A stretch of 64,000 nt of DNA from Sphaerulina vaccinii. Lineage: Eukaryota > Ascomycota > Dothideomycetes > Mycosphaerellales > Mycosphaerellaceae. This document shows positions 39,388-48,884 of this stretch, one piece after another. The notes below the pieces were generated by a model. The model saw only the letters and a program-made list of their open reading frames with translations. It ran no database searches and was not told where the DNA came from. The position numbers and the translations under genes are program-made. Positions within the stretch are counted from its first letter, which is position 1, and the number at the start of each line of letters is the position of its first letter. Location: positions 1 to 64,000 of the forward strand of contig JAKUDP010000017.1 of NCBI GenBank assembly GCA_022570795.1, read 5' to 3'.

Positions 39388-40398
39388 TCATACTCCTTTC
39401 GCTACTAATGCTGAGCCAGCGCGGCTATTGTTAGGGATGTTAACCTCACGAGATATCCAGTCTCCAATCTCAGCCAACTGCTTCAGGTCAGTTCCAGTCC
39501 GAATGCCTGCTTTCTCGAAGGTGTACACGATATCTTCAGTCGCAAGGTTACCCTTTGCACCTTTAGCGTAAGGACATCCTCCCAGGCCAGCGATACTGCT
39601 ATCAAACGCTCGCAACCCCATCTCGTAGGACTTGACCACGTTCGCAATGGCCTGGCCATACGTGTCATGGTAGTGCCCAGCAAGCTTCTCGGCTGGTATC
39701 TCGGATAGCAGGACTTCCAGCAGTCGCTCGATGTCGTGTGGTGTTGCTACACCGATCGTATCGCCCAATGCAACCTCATAACAGCCCATTTGGAGGAATT
39801 GCTTGGCAATATCGAGCACCTTGACTGGATCTGTTGGACCATCATACGGACATGCGACAACACAGGAGATGACACCGCGAGCCCGAATGCCGTGTCCCTG
39901 TGCAGCCTGGACTATTTGTTTAGATCTGGACATTGCTTGATCAATTGAGCAGTTTGTGTTCTTCCAGCTAAAGCCTTCGGACGCTGACACGAAGACGACG
40001 ACTTCTCTTGCGCCATGCTTGACAGCCGAATCGAAGCCCTTCATGTTCGGTGTCAAGACTGGCATCCAGATGTCCTTCGACTCTCCGATGAGGTTTGCTT
40101 GGCGGATGACTTCTCGGCTGTCTGCCATTTGAGGTACCCATTTGGGAGACACGAAGGATGTTGCTTCTATGTTTCGAAGTCCTGTGTTGGCGAGTCGCCG
40201 TATCAGCTCGACCTTGGTCTGTGTAGCTACCTGCTTTTTGATGTTTTGTAGTCCATCTCGAGGACCGACTTCTAGAATGGTAACATCTGGTGGCGAAGAC
40301 GAAGATCTTGTGGTCTGGTGCCGCACTGGAACTGGTCCATCATGTCGTCGTGATGTCCTCGCAGACCGCACGATGCTCGACCTCAGACGTGCGGCCAT
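39388..40398 (-). CDS. Hydroxymethylglutaryl-CoA lyase family protein
   Basis: Single exon, 336 residues from M-A-A-R-L-R. It should cleave 3-hydroxy-3-methylglutaryl-CoA to acetyl-CoA and acetoacetate, or a related isohexenyl-glutaryl-CoA. The TIM barrel opens with E-V-G-P-R-D-G-L-Q-N (residues 43-52, metal-site Asp). H-Y-H-D-T-Y-G-Q supplies the metal-binding His pair, and the active-site loop G-L-G-G-C-P-Y carries Cys275. The first 35 residues are rich in Arg and Ser with no acidic residue before D20, as in a mitochondrial presequence. The open frame extends upstream to 40,557, but that stretch lies in the divergent promoter and is not family-like. It is divergent from the CoA-transferase (291 bp between starts) and tandem with the AtuA-like gene. 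Confidence 0.92.
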   Translation of the reverse strand: MAARLRSSIVRSARTSRRHDGPVPVRHQTTRSSSSPPDVTILEVGPRDGLQNIKKQVATQTKVELIRRLANTGLRNIEATSFVSPKWVPQMADSREVIRQANLIGESKDIWMPVLTPNMKGFDSAVKHGAREVVVFVSASEGFSWKNTNCSIDQAMSRSKQIVQAAQGHGIRARGVISCVVACPYDGPTDPVKVLDIAKQFLQMGCYEVALGDTIGVATPHDIERLLEVLLSEIPAEKLAGHYHDTYGQAIANVVKSYEMGLRAFDSSIAGLGGCPYAKGAKGNLATEDIVYTFEKAGIRTGTDLKQLAEIGDWISREVNIPNNSRAGSALVAKGV

Positions 40399-40689
40399 CT
40401 CGTCGAGATCATGTCTGACGCGACGAGGTTTGGTCAAATCTCTGCAAGGCCAAACAAACAAATCCAAGTCCAAATCTCCACGGTTCTCCAACAACGCAGT
40501 CGGTCCACATCCTTCACCCAGTCGGTGGCTTGTGCGGGGCTTGGGATGCATCTTCACGCAACACAGTGCAAGTCTCCTCTCCTCGCTTCCTTTCTGTCAC
40601 CGACCTCACCCGAGGACCGAGAAGAAGAGCTCTTTCCTTATATCGCAGTCCTGCGAAGGATCGTTTGACGAAGATGCAATGTTCTAAAG
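40399..40689. promoter_or_regulatory. Shared divergent promoter of HMG-CoA lyase and CoA-transferase
   Basis: Only 291 bp separate the two start codons, so the genes must share promoter DNA. A CTTATATC element at about 40,637-40,644 could serve as a TATA-like signal for the plus-strand gene. GCGGGG at 40,534-40,539 fits the CreA/Mig1 consensus SYGGRG, which would imply glucose repression; a single site is weak evidence. C-rich and CT-rich tracts of the kind common before fungal starts are present. Confidence 0.6.
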
Positions 40690-42121
40690 ATGTTCGCTGC
40701 CCGGCTCAGCCTTGCTAGCCGCCTCATTCCACCTCGGCCAGGATTCCATCCTTACGCTGGTGGCTGCTTCGGAGTACTTGTCTTACCGGCCCCACGGAGA
40801 GCGAAAAGTAGCAGCAGCTCTAGCCCAAGCAAGACTACCACCGAAGGCGCATTGTCTGGCGTGAAGATACTGGATCTGTCTCGTGTGCTTGCTGCACCAT
40901 ATGCCACACAGATCTTAGCGGACTATGGCGCCGAAGTCATCAAGATCGAAGACACGGATCGTGGTGTACGATGCTCTCCATGGCGCGATAGATCGTAAGG
41001 CTAAATGAGTACTGCAGGATGACACGCGATACTGGACGACTGCAGGAGAAGAGAAAGCCTGGAAGTCCGGCGTGGGTCCTATGTCGAACTACTTCTGTGC
41101 AGTCAACCGGAATAAGAAATCTGTCGCATTGAACCTCAAACATGCCAAAGGCAGAGGAATCTTTCTCAAAATGGTCGAGGAGTCCGACGTCGTGGTCGAG
41201 AATCTCAGACCAGGCGCCATGGACAGATTGCGAATCGGCTACGAAGATCTTCGCAAAGTGAATAAGCGTATCATACTCGCCAGCACATCCGGCTATGGCC
41301 CCACGGGTCCCTTCGCTCACCGTGCCGGCTACGACATGATCGCGGCAGCAGAAGCAGGTCTCCTTCACATCACAGGCGAACGCAATCGTGGTCCTGTGCG
41401 ACCTGGGATAGGTTTGACTGACATGTCTACTGGTCTATACATGCATGGCGCCATCGTGGCAGCTTTATACGCTCGAGAACGAACTGGTGAGGGTCAGCGA
41501 ATCGATGGATCTCTGTTTGAGACTCAAGTCGCGCTGCTCAGCAATGTGGCTCTGAGTTGGCTGAATCTTGGTATCGAAGCCGAACGCTGGGGTGCGCAAC
41601 ATCCGAGCATTGTGCCTTATGATGCTTTCAAGACGAAAGATCTGCATTTCGTGTGTGGAGCTACTAATGATAAGCAGTTCGCGAAACTTGTAGACATCTT
41701 GGGTCAGCCGGAATTGGCACAGGATGAGCGATTCTCCACGAATGGCGACCGAGTCACGAATAGAGATGTACTGTCTCCGATCCTCAGCGAGCTGTTTGCG
41801 AGCAAGTCGACTGAAGAATGGGTGGTAGCGTTCGAAGGCTCGGGCTTGCCGTATGCTCCTATCAACACGATGGAACGTGTGTTCGATCATCCACAGACCG
41901 AAGCTCGCGACATGGTTACTCAGGTAGACTTGCCTGCTGCAGCTAATGGGCAGATCAAGTTGCTTGGACCAGCAATCAAGTTCAGCGATACCAAAGCCAC
42001 AATACGCAGCGTTCCGCCCCTGCACGGAGAGCATACCAACGAAGTCCTGCATGATATGGGCATAGATGATCTGGATGCGCTCGAGAAAGAGGGAGTTATC
42101 AGGAACAGAGGTTCAGCTTGA
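40690..42121 (+). CDS. Class III CoA-transferase (CaiB/BaiF family, SUGCT-like)
   Basis: Two exons, 40,690-40,965 and 41,018-42,121, with a 52-nt intron (GTACGA...CTGCAG, phase 0); 459 residues. Family III CoA-transferases move CoA from a donor such as succinyl-CoA to a carboxylic acid through an aspartyl intermediate. Signs are [12 protein letters not shown] near residue 60, [17 protein letters not shown] and the G-L-T-D-M-S-T-G motif, whose Asp227 is the likely nucleophile. [10 protein letters not shown] follows. Residues 1-40 form an Arg/Ser-rich presequence, implying mitochondria. The layout resembles human SUGCT (succinyl-CoA:glutarate CoA-transferase), which also accepts 3-hydroxy-3-methylglutarate; that fits the divergent HMG-CoA lyase neighbour. 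Substrate is inferred. Confidence 0.9.
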
Positions 42122-42512
42122 TAATGATACTTGAGTGTACATGGCGAGCACCTACCTTCTAAGTTTGCCTCTGATCAGCTCCGCGAGTGTCAACTGCTTG
42201 GAAGTCCTTCTTATTGCATTGCTGTCACGCGAAGCGCCACGGCAAGACAGCTTACTGCCACCCTCGGAATTTCCATCACCTTGCACAGTATCAACAGACG
42301 GACCCTTCGCCAAGACATATCATCAATCCATGGTAGCTCCCACATGGTTCCGACTTTGACTTTCTTGAAACCTCCTCTCGGCCATCCATAATTGGTAGAG
42401 TATAACTTACGCTGACTCACACCAGACTATCCTTCCGTACATCATCACAAGTGACATTCAACTGCACCCACGACATCCAGCTCAATTCCTACCGCATACG
42501 CAAATCTTCAGG
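42122..42512. other. Intergenic, nothing recognised
   Basis: 3' end of the CoA-transferase and promoter of the GGCT-like gene. Overlapping frames at 42,131-42,420 on both strands show no domain features. The last 60 bases are CA-rich, as usual for a fungal leader. Confidence 0.5.
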
Positions 42513-43040
42513 ATGAACTCGAAGACGGATCCCGCATGGCTGGAGTACATTGCCAAGAAGCAAAAGCGCCCTTCCTACATGGCTCGGAAATTCCAGTTGC
42601 TTGCCGAAGGGGGCGAATTGGACGAGGACATCTATCAAAACTACGCCCCACCACAACCGCCAACAATATGGTTTCTCTATGGAAGTCTCATGGACCTATC
42701 AACATTGCAGTCTGTCTTATCTCTCACCGAACGCCCGACACTGCGCCCTGCGAATCTTCCCGGCTATCATATCAAGATGTGGGGACAGTATCCCGCGCTC
42801 ATCGGCGCCCGACCTATGATTACGGTGCCTGGCATGGTCTTCGCAGCGGACGAGCACGACCGATCTGAAGATATCCTAGCCAAGCTGCAGGCATACGAAG
42901 GTGCGAATTACAAGTGCAGGACGTGTTCGGTGGAAATTGTGGGACGGGAAGGGGAGGACGTGAGGGCAAGCACGTTTCAGTGGATTGGAGATACTGCGGA
43001 GTTGAAGGAGGGAAGTTTTGATTTGAAGAATTCCAGATGA
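42513..43040 (+). CDS. Gamma-glutamylcyclotransferase-like (AIG2-like) protein
   Basis: Single exon, 175 residues. The GGCT/AIG2 fold is shown by F-L-Y-G-S-L-M (Y-G-S-L at residues 56-59, the substrate-binding loop). About 70 residues later, A-Y-E-G-A-N-Y-K-C-R gives Glu129 as the likely catalytic acid. V-P-G-M-V-F sits where the family has its core G-x-V/L-F strand. Family members cyclise gamma-glutamyl groups to 5-oxoproline, but fungal AIG2-like proteins are mostly uncharacterised. The 48-residue N-terminal extension is charged and has no targeting feature. Length is normal for the family. Confidence 0.8.
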   Translation: MNSKTDPAWLEYIAKKQKRPSYMARKFQLLAEGGELDEDIYQNYAPPQPPTIWFLYGSLMDLSTLQSVLSLTERPTLRPANLPGYHIKMWGQYPALIGARPMITVPGMVFAADEHDRSEDILAKLQAYEGANYKCRTCSVEIVGREGEDVRASTFQWIGDTAELKEGSFDLKNSR

Positions 43041-43381
43041 GGAGGCTTGAGAGGGGGGTCGAGTAAGAGCGATAACGACACGAAAGACAAGAAGATGGAC
43101 GACGTTGAGTACGACACGATTGCGAGCATGTTTAAACTGCATTTTAGTACGGTGTTCTAAGGATATATCCCGACTGCGAGTGATAACGGAGATGAACGAG
43201 GGAAGTGGCTGACAAGGTCCGCGCTGAGAACAGCAGCGTTTGTTTTGGCTGGTTTTACTGCATCTGAAAGCTTAAGTAGCACGAAAATGACACAAATACT
43301 GCCAACAATGAACCTTCGGTCTCATCGAAAGGGTAACCTGTCGAGACTTCCAACAAAGCTTTACTTCAACGTGAAAGCGGA
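43041..43381. other. Convergent intergenic region, nothing recognised
   Basis: 3' flanks of the GGCT-like gene (plus) and the RING gene (minus). No gene, RNA or repeat seen. Confidence 0.5.
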
Positions 43382-44197
43382 TCAGTCTTCGTCATCTGAC
43401 TCTCCCAAAGTAAAGTGGCCCACGTCGCGGAACGTGAAGTCGTAGTTGTAGTTCTCATGCTCCGGCACAACCGGTGGGCTGTCAGGATGGATCCTCTGGA
43501 AGCAGTGGAAAACACACTGTTGCTTTCCCAGATGCTGAATCCAACCATCGATACAAAGATCATGAAACGCATGACCGGCATGTCCTGTACAAGGTAGAAC
43601 TTTGATTATCTCTCCAATGTCCTTGGGCATTCGACAGATAGCACAGTCATCACCCGAATCTTCTGCAGTAGCAACGCGAAGGACGGGAGCTTCTAAGGCC
43701 GGTACAGGCCGTGGTGGGAGCGCGAATCGTGGTTCGCGAAGAAATGAATGGCGTTACTTGGGGCCGTATGGAGGCCCAGAAGCGACATGAGGGCTCCACG
43801 CGAATGCGCAGGCCTCTGCGAGAAGGTAATGCATGTACGCATATGGGGTCGCGGCTTGGCTTTGCGGCTGTTGGCTGTAGTCCATTAAGTATGTCTCGTA
43901 AGTCTTGCTCCCAATGAGAACCGCAACTTGATCGAGCTCCTCTTTTGAAACTTCCCAGTCCTTGTCGCTGCCAAATGTTGTGTAGATGTAGTGCACGGCG
44001 TATTCGTCAAGTCTAGACCCAAGGGGTTCCGTGCGACTGAGCTTGTAGAGATTTGAGTACTCCTCGAAGGTAATCGTTTTCTTGGCCGTGAGTGCGTCTA
44101 CTTCAGGATGGGCGGCTCGACGCTTAGCAAAGGCGAACTCGCATCACATACCGGTGGTGTTGCCATTGACTGTACGGAGTACTTCCGGCTCAGACAT
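43382..44197 (-). CDS. RING-finger protein with unresolved exon 2/exon 3 frame
   Basis: Exon 1 is 44,197-44,152 (M-S-E-P-E-V). A 54-nt intron (GTATGT...GTAG) leads to exon 2, 44,097-43,758, in a clean frame that meets TAA immediately after an apparent GTAACG donor. The only evident acceptor (CTTAG at 43,693) makes a 65-nt intron. It leads to 43,692-43,382, whose RING-bearing frame is off by one from exon 2. The downstream part has C-A-I-C, a C-T-G-H-A-G-H-A-F-H-D-L-C knuckle, W, then C-V-F-H-C. This is RING-H2-like, but with an insertion in the Cys-His knuckle and C-x3-C instead of C-x2-C at the last pair. RING proteins are E3 ubiquitin ligases. Either an unseen splice, an assembly indel or a frameshifted pseudogene explains this. 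The last residues are acidic (E-S-D-D-E-D). Confidence 0.55.
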
Positions 44198-44505
44198 CCT
44201 GGGTATTGTTGTAATTGGTATTGTGGTTGGACAGAGCTCGACTTGTCGAACAGTGGTGGAATTCTGTTGTAAAGTCAAGCTTGAGTGGAAGACTACGAGA
44301 CAACTTGTAGCTGGAGGGTCAAAGAAACCTCCCCTCTGACGCATGCGGTTGAGGTCGTGTGGGTCCGCCGGACCAAGGCATCGCTTTCATTGTTTCACAC
44401 TTGTCGTCTTTTCTTTGTCGCCACGAATGAACCGAGTCTGTATGGGGTTCGAATCATTCACGATCAAATCGTAGAACTACTTCGTCATCTTGGGATGTCG
44501 AAGGT
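44198..44505. other. Intergenic, nothing recognised
   Basis: Between the RING gene start and the 3' end of the ferric reductase, both on the minus strand. GGTTCGAATC at about 44,447 resembles a Pol III B box, but no acceptor or T-stem pairing and no A box could be found. Confidence 0.5.
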
Positions 44506-46464
44506 TCAAGCCCACGCAAAGTGCTCCATATGTAGGTAGACATCTTTGGATGCACCTTTCAGTATCGCCAACTGCTCAACAGCAACAGCATTCGCCACAT
44601 CATTCTGCATACTCAGCGGTCCACAGACGAAGACTCCAAGCTGCATGAACGAGGCCATACGGGCGACTTCCTCTATGACTATAGCTGACAGATCTGGTCG
44701 ATGGTCGAGATATTGCGCGCTGCCAGATCTCATGGAGCCAGATGAGGCGTCCGTATTAGAGGCGTGTAGGATCGAGTGCTCGCTGGTCGTGGGCACCTTG
44801 ACCTCTTCGCTCAATTGCTCGCTGGCTCCAGTGGTCGCTAAGATCTGTCGAGTTCCAGTATAGTATAGCTCGATTTCGAGTCCGTCAGGAGTCTTCTCTA
44901 GATCGTGCTCGGCTAGCAGATCACGAACCACGGCATTGAACCACTCCTTGGCCTCCAGGTCTCTAGTGGCAAGCACAATCCTGAGCGCTAAAGGCTCGTT
45001 GGACGGTGCTTGAGAAGACGTCTGTCTGAGCAGGAATGCACTGAGCAGAGGCAGAACCCAGCCAGCACCAGATCCACCAGCAATCACGAGTTGTTGTCGG
45101 CATTGCAGGATCTTCTGCATATCGATGCCACCATATGGGCCGTCCAGTAAGACTCGCATCGAGCTGTTGGGATGCGTCTGAGCATAACGCGCTAGGCGTG
45201 CAGTTGTTCCACCTCCCGCTCTGATATAGAATACTAGTTCGGAACTGATCTCACCACCGGTGCTTGTCCGAGAGGGCAAAGAACAAGCAGTGAAAGGATG
45301 ATTCGTAGCCGCATGCACTCCAAGGCCCATAAAGCGCACAAAGAAGTGCTGCCCGATAGTCCAAGTCGATCCTGTAGGGACTCGGACGCATACGAAGCCG
45401 TTTGTGGTTAGGCTAATGTTCGCGCGATGTCCGATGCCGTGCTCGAAGTAAAGACGGGTCTGTCGATGGAGCCACGATAGAGAGAACAAGACACCAGTGG
45501 CGATGAAGTAGTCCCAGGATGATAGGGTGTGGTCGCAGTGGAAGAAGAGAAAGAGCATGAAGACTAGGGCTGCGACGAAGTGAGAGAACTTGAACCATTC
45601 GTAGCTGAAACTTCTGTATATTCGTTAGCGACAGCCACTGGTACGGTTCCCTCTGAAAAGTGCTTACCGTAAGGGACTCAGAGACGCAAATGTCAGCCAT
45701 GCTTGAGCGATAAGTGCTACAACTCCAGTCCAGTAGAACACTAGCGTATTCCAGCTCTCTACCATAGTCCCAGTCTTAATGTTGTATACAATGAACGGGA
45801 ACGTATGGACTAGTGCTGTGACGAAGAACGCATAAGAAATCCAGCGATGGAAGATTTGCAGCTTTTCGTGGCTGACACCGGTCACCAGAGTGATGAAGTT
45901 ACTCTTGCCTGCCGTCGCGAAGACGAACGGCATGCAACCTAGAGATAGCCATCCTGCTCTTGTCGCGATCGGAGGAGAGCTGCCAAACTCCGCAGTTGAT
46001 GGCCAGTAGTATGGCTTTGGACCAAGAGTCATGCAAAGGAAGTAGATGGCTCCTATGGTACCGAGGGCGAGCAGACCAAGAGGAGCTGAGTTCCAGTTCA
46101 GACGATCGATGCGATATGTCTTGTAGCTGAGAAAACGATTCACAGCAACCAGATTTCGAGAGACTTTCGTGTTCCTGATTGTGCGTGGGATGAGTAGGCC
46201 GGCGAGGTATGCTAGCGAGAAGAGCCCAATAGCTGAGAGGAAGAATGCGACAGTTGGCAATGCATATCGGTGATCAGCCTCGTACCTGTAACGGTATCAG
46301 TGTTCGTTCTACTGTGGGTACTGTGGCGTCACTAACCAGAATCTCCAGTATCCCTGCTGATACTCGCAAAGTTGAGTGTCATTGAATTGGCACTCGTACA
46401 TTCGATACGTCTCGCTCAGAGGCTTATCGAGCCAAGGAGTGCCCATGTGCATCGCTTCGTCCAT
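44506..46464 (-). CDS. Ferric/cupric reductase transmembrane component (FRE/NOX family)
   Basis: Three exons: 46,464-46,337, 46,285-45,668 and 45,613-44,506. The introns are 51 and 54 nt, giving 617 residues. It is a plasma-membrane metalloreductase passing electrons from NADPH through FAD and two hemes to extracellular Fe(III) or Cu(II). Seen: Y-W-R-F-W-Y-E-A-D-H-R-Y near the first helix; two heme-ligand His pairs, H189/H203 and H260/H274, each 14 apart; FAD motif H-P-F-T (354-357); NADPH motif G-G-S-G-A-G (428-433); and terminal C-G-P (579-581). The start M-D-E-A-M-H-M-G is the first Met in frame after an upstream stop; a further 5' exon cannot be excluded. No signal peptide is evident. It is divergent from a Ctr copper transporter across a promoter with a copper-response element, so copper uptake is the likely role. 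Confidence 0.92.
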
Positions 46465-46725
46465 GACTGTGACGATGGTGTGTCTAACACCGACGATGCT
46501 TTTCGATGCGGAGGATCTCTGCTTCTATGCGCACTTCAAGAACCAGAGGTATGTATGCTGTGGAATGCGCAAGGTTAAAGTCCAGCGCATCGCGGGAGAT
46601 GTAGTCCGAGCTGCAAGCAATCGCAGGGCCCAGATTATCAGAAGCTTATCCTGACCGCAGTATGAAGCAGGGATGCTTTCTCTTTCGACGCCGAAATGGT
46701 CTATTCAGGTTAGTTGTAGGAATCC

Positions 46726-46745
46726 TTTGCTCAAATATGAGCAAG
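46726..46745. promoter_or_regulatory. Inverted-pair copper response element (Mac1-type)
   Basis: The sequence reads TTTGCTCA, a four-base AATA spacer, then TGAGCAAG. The first half is an exact match to the yeast Mac1 copper response element TTTGC(T/G)CA. The second half is the same element on the other strand with one mismatch (CTTGCTCA). The seven inner bases TTGCTCA/TGAGCAA form a perfect inverted repeat. In yeast, Mac1 targets such as CTR1 and FRE1 carry paired sites. Here the pair lies about 262 bp before the reductase start and about 310 bp before the transporter start. Confidence 0.75.
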
Positions 46746-46982
46746 TTTCGCTGATGTGGCGTTGTGATTGGCTCCTGCCCTTTTCGTACTCCACCACACG
46801 TGGATACCACATGGTCGGCCACGAGTACGCCTGCCATGCCATGGTAGAGAGATGCTTGTTCAGAACCAAGAGCCATAGGTAGGTATCCAATTCTTCGCGC
46901 TCATAGCCACGTATATGTGGTACAGCACTTTAAATCAAGATCGATAATTTCCGTCTCTTTCTTACTGCATGAATCTTCATAG

Positions 46983-47054
46983 ATCGATACAACCTCCAAA
47001 ATCGACACAACCTGCAAAATCGACACAACCTCAAGAATCAACACAACCTCAACG
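46983..47054. repeat. Four 18-bp tandem repeats abutting the copper transporter start codon
   Basis: Units start at 46,983, 47,001, 47,019 and 47,037. Each follows the pattern ATCGACACAACCTCAAAA with one to five changes. The array ends exactly at base -1 of the ATG at 47,055, so the start codon occupies the position where a fifth unit would begin. It lies in the presumed 5' leader. With no G-rich complement it should be weakly structured, as CA-rich fungal leaders usually are. Confidence 0.9.
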
Positions 47055-47716
47055 ATGGACATGTCGATGAGCGGCATGATCATGCCCACTGCGACCACCA
47101 CATCGATGGCCGGCATGGACATGTCGACGAGCAGCATGATAATGCCCACTTCAACCTCATCATCGATGGCCGGTATGGCATCAGAGTCCGCAAGCGCATC
47201 TGCATCAACTACCATGTCAGGAATGATGTCCATGTCAGAAATGATGATGGTCTTCTTCACATCCACAAGCACATCCCTCTACTCCGGCTCCTGGACTCCC
47301 CATACCGCTGGCCAATATGCTGGGACTTGCATTTTTCTGATCATTTTCGCGGTGATCTTCCGATGCTTGGTTGCGCTGAGAAGCAACTTCGATACGCTCT
47401 GGGTACGCATCGTCCAAGGACAGAGTACGGAAGTCTTACGGCAGGACTCGGACGATGTTGTGGTGTCCAAAAGACCGAAACGACCCTGGAGAGTCAACGA
47501 GGCGGCTACGAGAGCAGTCCTCGACACGGTGTTGGCTGGTGTCAGCTACTTGCTGTAAGTTCACTGCGAGAACTATGAGAACGTATTGGAGCTGACGAGT
47601 AACACAGCATGTTGGCGGTGATGACAATGAATGTTGGGTACTTCTTGTCGGTCTTGGGTGGAGTATTCCTGGGAAGCTTCGTGCTTGGTGGCATGGACAG
47701 CACGATGTCGCACTGA
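47055..47716 (+). CDS. Ctr-family high-affinity copper transporter (SLC31)
   Basis: Exons 47,055-47,554 and 47,608-47,716, joined across a 53-nt intron (GTAAGT...ACACAG); 202 residues. It imports Cu(I) as a trimer. The extracellular N-terminus is Met-rich (Mets motifs). It starts with two 20-residue repeats, each M-D-M-S...M-I-M-P-T...S-M-A-G, encoded by a 60-bp tandem duplication. A further cluster, M-S-G-M-M-S-M-S-E-M-M-M, follows at residues 54-65. TM1 is about 88-108. The intron lies just before TM2, which carries the essential M-x3-M (M168, M172); TM3 has G-x3-G (G185, G189). No Cys/His tail motif is present; it ends M-S-H. It is divergent from a metalloreductase, which would supply Cu(I). 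Confidence 0.93.
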
Positions 47717-48884
47717 CAAGAACGCCACAGCACTACCGGCGCGCCAGCAAAGCAGTCTGGCTCATGGTACTAGTGGAGAGTGGTATATTGGCAGTCCGAG
47801 TAGCCAGGAGTAAGAGTATGCTCTTCGACTCCAGATAGCCGTGAAATCTTGAATGGAAAAGTGGTCTTGGATATTGGATATGATGTGGTAAAGCTCGCTG
47901 GAAGTAAGCTGCGACTCATCGCATCAGTGAGTAGCGCATGGTACAACTGACAACTTGCAAGCCAGTTGAGTGACCTTGGCCATAGCCTTGCCCCATAGTC
48001 CTCGAGTTGTGATAGCGAGCTAATGAGATCTCCCCACTCACCTGTATAGCCATAGCGGCAGCCAGCGTTGTCGTAGGACTCATCGCCGTTCCTTCGCGTC
48101 CATCGATGTGGACCTTGTCCTAGTCAATTGACGTATTGTAAGTTGACGATGGAAGAAGAGAAACGGAGGAGGAGAGGTTTTCTATTTTTGGATGCCAAGA
48201 CATGCTCCCCCTGTCACTCCTTCCAATGGATGATTGAGCCAGGTCTTCTCCTCCACAACACTCATCGCTCTTTGCGAGTGGATATGCGTGCGAAAGTCTT
48301 GTGGCTGGCTGTTCCTGGCCAGGCAGTCCGATGGCTATGCTAGTCAACTCCCACAGACGCTGAGTGCGTTCGAAACACCCGACAACCGTGCCGCGAAGGA
48401 TCTGAGCGACCAGACTCTATTCAAGAACAACAGCACGTCAGGTCCCATCTGCCCTCTCGCAGCTTATCCTCTCTGCCGACGAGCATATGAGGGCACTTAT
48501 GCTTCAAAGGTGATGCAAGTTGACTGAAGTGTGGCAGCATTCCATACAGCATCGTACGGTCTATCACCGGCTGGCGGCTGCTGATACAGCGCAGTAGTGG
48601 CTATGCTATCCTGCTGCCTCAGAAGGATTCACAAAGTTCTCCTTTGATCCACCATGCTGCACGAAGCCTCTTCCTATCTTGCTGCCCCTCGAAACATAAC
48701 AACAAAGCTGCCAAAGTAGGCAGACACTTTTGTACCACTACATCTATCAATCTCACACCCTCGTTCATTTTAACAGATGACCAAAGACTGCTCAAACTGC
48801 AAGATCTGTCGACTCAACCAACTCTACGTTCTCGGACACAACGCATCACTCCCACGAACATCTTCTTCGCAAGAAAACAACAAT
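47717..48884. other. Long intergenic region, nothing recognised
   Basis: About 1.17 kb between the copper transporter and the next membrane-protein gene. Frames at 48,120-48,527 on both strands overlap each other and lack any domain, targeting or codon pattern. No RNA gene or repeat was seen. It may hold promoter elements of the downstream gene. Confidence 0.5.

Larger units (their letters stand above)
46465..47054. promoter_or_regulatory. Divergent promoter of metalloreductase and copper transporter
   Basis: 590 bp separate the two start codons. Features are the inverted copper response element at 46,726-46,745 (entered separately), an inverted CCAAT box (ATTGG) at 46,767-46,771, and four 18-bp tandem repeats ending at the transporter start codon. 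The few open frames here are short and unlike proteins. Shared regulation of reductase and transporter by copper starvation is inferred. Confidence 0.7.

Noticed and set aside
40534..40539. CreA-type GCGGGG in the HMG-CoA lyase promoter
   Set aside because: A single six-base site is expected by chance; noted only inside the promoter entry.
44430..44470. B-box-like GGTTCGAATC suggesting a tRNA
   Set aside because: No complementary T-stem, acceptor stem or A box in either direction at a workable distance.
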